23,627 nt of DNA from contig JAANSK020247165.1 of NCBI GenBank assembly GCA_011763485.2, positions 1-23,627 of the forward strand, written 5' to 3'. The notes under the pieces are model-generated. The model worked only from the letters and a program-made list of their open reading frames with translations. It was not told the DNA's origin and did not search any database. Origin of the DNA: Isoetes engelmannii. Lineage: Eukaryota; Streptophyta; Lycopodiopsida; Isoetales; Isoetaceae. Positions 19,635 to 23,627 of the stretch are shown piece after piece. Made by a program: the position numbers and the translations under genes. Position 1 is the first letter of the stretch. Each line of letters begins with the position of its first letter.

Positions 19635-19644
19635 GAAGAAGGAG
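19635..19644 (+). promoter_or_regulatory. Polypurine tract of element C
   Basis: GAAGAAGGAG lies immediately before the TGTTGG start of the 3' LTR and just after the end of the RNase H frame. Confidence 0.8.
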
Positions 19645-20128
19645 TGTTGGAATTGTGATATTTATTCATCTCATAATTCACTCAGTGTCATTCTCACAAG
19701 AGCACTGAGTGTGAAGCTAAGCAGAGCTTATTATCTATAACATGCTAGCAAGATTTAAACATGTGTACAGATACAGGTAATGAGGCTATAACATGTCAAA
19801 GGTATGTAAATATCTTATGTGCATAATTTTGGGTTACATGGTTATAATATTATTGAAAAAGGAGGAGGTGTCGAAATATCTTTCGAGCCTTTTGTGATTC
19901 AAATTGGAAACAGTCTCAGACGGCCAGATCCGACGCCTAGACCGTCGAATCTCCTCTATTTCATGCTTGTAATCTTGGTTAACTGCATTCAGTGCGGTGG
20001 CCTTCAATTTCTTAAGGTGTATTGCCGATTGTTGAAGTTTAGGGTATGATTTATGCATTCGTTGAATGCTACAGTGATCTGGTCATAGCCATTGCTACAG
20101 TAAACTTCGAGATTTGAATTCCAATGGT
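19645..20128 (+). repeat. Element C 3' LTR, first 484 bp
   Basis: Aligns with 14765-15260 with about 18 substitutions and one 12-bp gap, then similarity ends abruptly after CCAATGGT. The next LTR bases (from the TATTATGAC at 15268) are found inverted at 23550. Confidence 0.95.
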
Positions 20129-20340
20129 GCCATTTCTTATGGTCTGGATTCAACACATGGTCTACACAATCATAATCATAATAACTTATTCGTCAAAGCA
20201 ACCATTGAGCCCAAAACACAGGAAAAAAACGGCTTTAATCTTCATCTTCCATGTACTCCGGCAGGGCACGAACACATGCTGCCACCGCTAGCCCACCCAA
20301 ACCCCTCCAAAACTTGCTGGACTGGAATCCTCTTGATAAT
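20129..20340. other. Unassigned DNA at the left inversion breakpoint
   Basis: No LTR similarity and no motif was recognised. A 94-codon plus-strand frame (20114-20398) starts inside the LTR remnant and is probably chance. Confidence 0.4.
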
Positions 20341-20450
20341 AAAGCAAGCAAAAAGGGCTGGAGAAATCGAACCTCCAGGCCCAACCGACTTCACATAAAA
20401 GCAGCTTAGGTTAAATTCTGCCCTCGGGTCCAATAGCGCTATGCCACGTG
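20340..20450 (-). repeat. Possible tRNA-derived SINE head
   Basis: On the minus strand TGGCATAGCG (from 20446) fits the Pol III A-box pattern TRGCNNAGY, and GGTTCGATTTC (20373-20363) fits the B box. The B box sits in a T-arm-like stem CTGGAG/CTCCAG. A-to-B spacing is about 73 bases, longer than in a tRNA (about 45). No cloverleaf can be drawn, so this is not a tRNA gene. A palindromic CACGTG lies just upstream at about 20444. Confidence 0.35.
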
Positions 20451-20550
20451 GCTAAAATTCTAAACCTGAAATGTCCCAAAACATTTTCCTATTTTTCCTG
20501 CAGCGTTTCTTGGCGGCTGCATTTCTTGGCGGGCAGTGAAGATCAGAGGT

Positions 20551-20670
20551 TTTACCTACTGATCCAGCGAAGATCAGCATTTACCCAGCGATTTTGAGCC
20601 TTTACCTATCGATTCTGAAGGTTTTACCCAACATTCTGTGAGTTTACCCAGCATTCTAAATTGTTTTACT
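20551..20670. repeat. Degenerate ~21-bp tandem repeat
   Basis: TTTACC recurs at 20551, 20580, 20601, 20623 and 20643, with a weaker TTTACT at about 20664. The later units read TTTACCCA.CATTCT. Spacing is 20-22 bases after the first interval. Confidence 0.6.
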
Positions 20671-20708
20671 GGCCACAAAATTTAACCTAACCTGTTTCCA
20701 TGTAACGA

Positions 20709-20779
20709 GAATGTCTCTTCATGAGACATTCTGCGTCGGCAGTGTTTCCATCCCTGGAATGTCTCATGAAGAGACATTC
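20709..20779. repeat. Two hairpins that are reverse complements of each other
   Basis: 20709-20731 has 9-bp arms GAATGTCTC/GAGACATTC around TTCAT. 20757-20779 has the same arms around ATGAA, so it is the exact reverse complement of the first. The whole 71-bp block can fold as two small hairpins or one 23-bp stem. Confidence 0.9.
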
Positions 20780-21865
20780 CCTTATACCAGAACCCCTGCA
20801 GCCAGACCTGAAGCCCTGATGCAGTTCTGAAGCAAACTCGTCTACATCTTTCAAGCCCCATACATATGCTTCGGTGCAGTTCTCTGCTTCATTTCCTAAG
20901 GAGTCGATGTTTGAGCCAACAAAAAAGCAAAAACACTAGAGATATAGTCAGCATGACCCCTGCGCTAAGCATAACTGGAACAAACCGGAATGTTGGCTCT
21001 GCATCAATTCCAGCAAGGGGCAATCCCCCCATTCCAGAGAACCCTGACAGGCCATTATCGACTCCGCCAGCAAGCCCCTCCTTAACTGTGATTCTGCCGG
21101 AAAAATTAATCGGTCTCCCAAGCCTCTCCTCCAGTACTGCACAACCATGTTTTCCTCTGCCCTTGCCCTTGCCTATGTATAAGGAGCCTTGACCCTGCCT
21201 TCAGAAACTACAGCCCAGCGGAACTCGCTCCACCTTCTGCCAAGCTTACCGATTCCCTCCAAGAGACGCTCAAGAGGATTCGAAACCGGAAATAACAGGC
21301 AGCATCATATCTGATCCATCCCTAAATATTAGGCCCATCCATCTTCTGGCTGGAGGTTTCTTTTTTCAGACAATGACGTAAAGACCTTTGTTGTGCTTAA
21401 GCTGCTCAAAATCGTGAAAATATACAATTTTCAATACTGCACACCCTAGAAATCATAGTCCCAACCATGCCCCGAGAGGCTTCCCACAATACGAACCTAA
21501 AATTTGCAAGTTTATGAGGAATTGATGAATGTAATAAATGCCCGGGGGCTTTTCACATTTGATTCACGCGAAACAAACTAGCCTAAATACTGGAAATCCA
21601 AAATTTTTGAATTGCCTTCGGTGCATCACAAAAACGCGAACGTGTTAATTCAATGTGTCAAACCTCATTTAACATATGGCACTTGCCTACCATTTTATCT
21701 ATTATCTATGTACATTTATATCAACACCTTTTAAAAAGCGGTATTCAGTTTATGTATATATGTTTGTGGGCTTTTATGTCTTGTAAGAGGCTAGCCTTGG
21801 GGTGGCAAATCCGTTATCCGTCTACACACGACATAAAAGGCTTTCTCTAAACGTAAATAAGACTT
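20780..21865. other. Long stretch without recognisable genes
   Basis: Open frames up to 108 codons occur (for example 20866-21192, plus strand) but are low-complexity Ser/Pro/Leu-rich and show no family motif. No repeat or RNA gene was recognised. Confidence 0.45.
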
Positions 21866-22130
21866 CTATTGAAAGTACACCCCATGTGGTAGTATTTTTA
21901 GGTTGCTCGAAGGGAAAACCCTAGGGACAGAGGTGAGGAAGATAGGATATCCTTGAAATAATAGAGTCAAAATATGATCTAAGGTGCTATGGTTTCTACA
22001 AAATGCTGCTTGAAACAGAGATCTTTTCCCATGATCTTCCACCCATGTGCTAAGCTTCCTTTCCATTAAGCTACCATAAATCCTTGTAAAATTACTATCA
22101 ATCAAATTGTTCCATAGTTTTGTACCTATT
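21866..22130 (-). pseudogene. LINE (non-LTR) reverse transcriptase fragment
   Basis: The minus strand reads IYGSLMERKLSTWVEDHGKR followed by a segment ending in CRNHSTLDHILTL. In plant LINE-type reverse transcriptases a LYG.hhE.KLS.W.E..GKR stretch followed by GQAGFR..HST.DHILTL.. is a typical block ahead of the catalytic site. Here GQAGFR is altered to FQAAFC, and similarity stops after DHILTL, apart from a possible VPR further on. Only about 60 residues remain, with no YADD motif and no poly(A) tail identified. Family assignment is from recalled motifs. Confidence 0.55.
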
Positions 22131-22298
22131 GCTTATCACTGGATTAATGAATAGAGTGCATTCTATTCAATTTCCAATCCTCTAGAAAGCCAAATCTTGC
22201 ACAGACCATTGGATGTTGATTTTGGGCATTCTTGGCCATCAGTAAGCGCGACTTGCAATTTAAATGTTCCAGCTCCTGAGGATCACTGCGACGAAACA

Positions 22299-22351
22299 TT
22301 GGAGCATCGCTAATTGCCAGCGGTCTGAGCTATCAATTAGTCGTGCTCCAA
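22299..22351. repeat. Imperfect inverted repeat (18-bp arms, 17-base loop)
   Basis: TTGGAGCA-TCG-CTAATTG (22299-22316) faces CAATTAG-TCG-TGCTCCAA (22334-22351); 15 of 18 positions pair. Outer flanks also include AGCGGTCT near 22319 opposite AGACCGCT near 22374. This could be a small hairpin or a relic of a foldback element. Confidence 0.65.
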
Positions 22352-22611
22352 AAGATCGCGGTGATGATCTTTGAGACCGCTGCTATTTGAAGTTTACCTG
22401 AACTCGCCCAGAGGGCAATCTTAGCAGTCTTTCCTTGTTTTCCATCGTTGTCTAGCAAATTATAATATTGATTTTCCCTGCCTTCCATAGGAAATGCAAC
22501 AGACGTAGCATCCTCCAGCAACAGTGAGTTAGACACGGCTTGGGAGGTGTTCGTCCTTGTGTGGCAACATGTCGCCGATAGAATACAAGCCATACTTAGT
22601 GGTTTAAACAT
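22333..22611 (-). CDS. Unrecognised 92-codon open frame
   Basis: Begins MFKPLSMACILSATCCHT on the minus strand directly after element B's RT remnant breaks off. The middle (SLLLEDATSVAFPMEGREN, then YYNLLDNDGKQGKTAKIAL and WASSGKLQIAAVSKI) looks protein-like. A CAGGTAAAC splice-donor-like site follows WASSG, so an exon could end there. I know no matching family. It may be a captured host exon or chance. Confidence 0.25.
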   Translation of the reverse strand: MFKPLSMACILSATCCHTRTNTSQAVSNSLLLEDATSVAFPMEGRENQYYNLLDNDGKQGKTAKIALWASSGKLQIAAVSKIITAIFWSTTN

Positions 22612-22616
22612 GTCAA

Positions 22617-23342
22617 ATCATTTGCAGCCATGATACAATCATCAACATATAAAGCTATTATGCAATAATGTTCTCCATCACTATATCGATATAAGTTCCC
22701 ATCATTTCTAAGCTTTTCAAACCCTTGTTCCCTTTAGGAACTGATCGATGCACAAATACCATTCACGAGGGGCTTGTTTCAGTCCATAAACAGCCCTATT
22801 TAATTTCCAAACGTTTCCATTTCCATAATCAAACCCTGGTGCAGGTTTCATGTAAATATCTTCATCAAGTTCTGCATTTAGGAAAGTTGTTTTTACATCC
22901 ATATGATGTAATTCCAGATTTTTTGCATTTGCCATTGCCAAAAGAAGTCTGATGCTTGTCAATTTAACTATAGGAGAGTAGGTTTCATCATAATCCCTTC
23001 CTTTCTTTTGTGTAAAACCCTGAGCTACCAAACGAGCTTTATATCTCTTACTACCATCTGCACAATCCTTAATTCTGAAGATCCATTTGCTGCCAACTAT
23101 GTTTCTGTCTGGAGGGCAGGGTTTAACTTCAAAAGTATTTGTATAATTAAAAGATTCTAACTCCTCTTGCATAACTTGCTCCCATTTATCACTGTCTCCT
23201 GATTCCATAGCTTCTTCATAGCTTCTAGGAATTATTACATCATCCATGATGGCCAAAATGAGTTCCAAATCTTCAGTTTGTTCTAATCTTTTACTTCTTC
23301 CTGTTTCAGTTCTCCCATACTCCTCTTTGTTTATGTTTGCTT
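22617..23342 (-). pseudogene. Element B reverse transcriptase part (displaced right half)
   Basis: On the minus strand, from the target duplication onward, the frame carries the linker (EEYGRTETGRSKRLEQ) and the RT: GSKWIFRIKD, RLVAQGFTQKKGRDYDETYS, HHMDVKTTFLNA, YGLKQAPREWY and an intact YVDD at 22649-22638. One extra G at 22730-22732 shifts the frame between the two motifs. It aligns with element C and begins exactly where B's left half stops at 14759, in the same reading frame once the GGAAG is counted once. Similarity ends about 11 codons after YVDD; RNase H and the 3' LTR are absent. Confidence 0.88.
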
Positions 23343-23347
23343 CTTCC
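23343..23347. repeat. Target site duplication of element C, right copy (inverted)
   Basis: CTTCC on the plus strand, i.e. GGAAG on the minus strand, between the C LTR end and the B coding sequence. It matches 14760-14764. Confidence 0.85.
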
Positions 23348-23550
23348 TGTTAGAAGACAATGTCTTATACACGAATATCAATCAACTAGACAATGCACAA
23401 ATCCAAATATCTAGTACAAATGATGCACTTAGATAATAGAGCTTCAATCCAAAAACCACTGTACTCAATCATTTCAAACAAATTCCACACTAGTAGAGTG
23501 TGATCAACTAGTGCAATACAAATAGCATTCAATAGTTAATAGTCATAATA
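23348..23550 (-). repeat. Element C 3' LTR, last 203 bp, inverted
   Basis: The reverse complement aligns with 15268-15470 over 203 bases without gaps and, by eye, with four substitutions. It ends CTTCTAACA next to the GGAAG duplication. Together with 19645-20128 it makes one complete LTR. Confidence 0.95.
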
Positions 23551-23627
23551 TCCTGACTTACCCTAAAGGACCATGTCCTGATTTACCATAAAGGACATGG
23601 TCCTGACTAACCAAAAAGGACCTTGTC
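23551..23627. repeat. 25-bp minisatellite, at least three units, runs off the window
   Basis: Three 25-base units each starting TCCTGA (23551, 23576, 23601) with a TTACC..AAAGGAC-type core, then the first two bases of a fourth. Units differ by several substitutions. It starts immediately at the inversion breakpoint. Confidence 0.85.

Larger units (their letters stand above)
14765..20128 (+). mobile_element. Element C: Ty1/copia retrotransposon nested in B, 3' LTR split by inversion
   Basis: Plus-strand element with 5' LTR, primer site, gag-pol pseudogene, polypurine tract and the first 484 bp of the 3' LTR. The remaining 203 bp of that LTR lie inverted at 23348-23550. Counting by eye, about 22 substitutions separate the two LTRs over 687 aligned bases, about 3%, so the insertion is younger than the much more decayed host element B. 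Gag and pol motifs align with B, so both belong to one family or lineage. Confidence 0.93.

Noticed and set aside
14760-20128. C's 3' end interpreted as a simple terminal deletion
   Set aside because: The missing LTR end, duplication and host element are present in inverted orientation at 23342-23550, so material was moved rather than only lost.
20866-21192. 108-codon plus-strand Ser/Pro/Leu-rich frame
   Set aside because: Low complexity, no motif, and no splice or promoter context; most likely chance.

Overview
The window looks like intergenic, retroelement-rich DNA from a land plant nuclear genome. Every strongly supported coding signal is a Ty1/copia retrotransposon, and between them lie decayed fragments of plant-type genes: a receptor-like kinase, a NOG1/PDE318-type GTPase and a possible plastid transit-peptide exon. 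A large-genome vascular plant such as a gymnosperm would fit, but the sequence alone does not fix the species. I see no intact host gene, no rRNA or tRNA gene and no CRISPR array.

Layout. Positions 1-1590 hold non-coding DNA with a 185-bp direct repeat. Positions 1632-2076 and 6719-7015 are two halves of one minus-strand LTR (element E). It is split by element A (2077-6718), a minus-strand copia element with two LTRs, a 5-bp target duplication, a primer site matching the anticodon arm of initiator tRNA-Met, and a long but broken gag-pol. Positions 7016-10938 are non-coding DNA with minus-strand host-gene fragments. Positions 10939-14764 are the 5' LTR and the gag-protease-integrase half of a heavily mutated plus-strand copia element (B). 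Positions 14765-20128 are a related, younger plus-strand copia element (C) inserted inside B.

Right end. C's 3' LTR stops abruptly at 20128. Its missing last 203 bp, the matching GGAAG target duplication and the reverse-transcriptase half of B reappear in opposite orientation at 23550-22617. The simplest reading is an inversion of 20129-23550 after C entered B. Inside that segment are a LINE RT fragment, a possible tRNA-derived SINE, hairpins, a degenerate 21-bp repeat and an unrecognised open frame. A 25-bp minisatellite begins exactly at the right breakpoint and leaves the window.

How the parts relate. The order of events can be read from the nesting: E before A, B before C, C before the inversion. 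All elements appear non-autonomous, because each polyprotein frame carries stops, frameshifts or deletions. Element C still has structurally complete regulatory parts (5' LTR with a TATA box, primer site, polypurine tract). I found no evidence of a new functional system; the notable content is structural.
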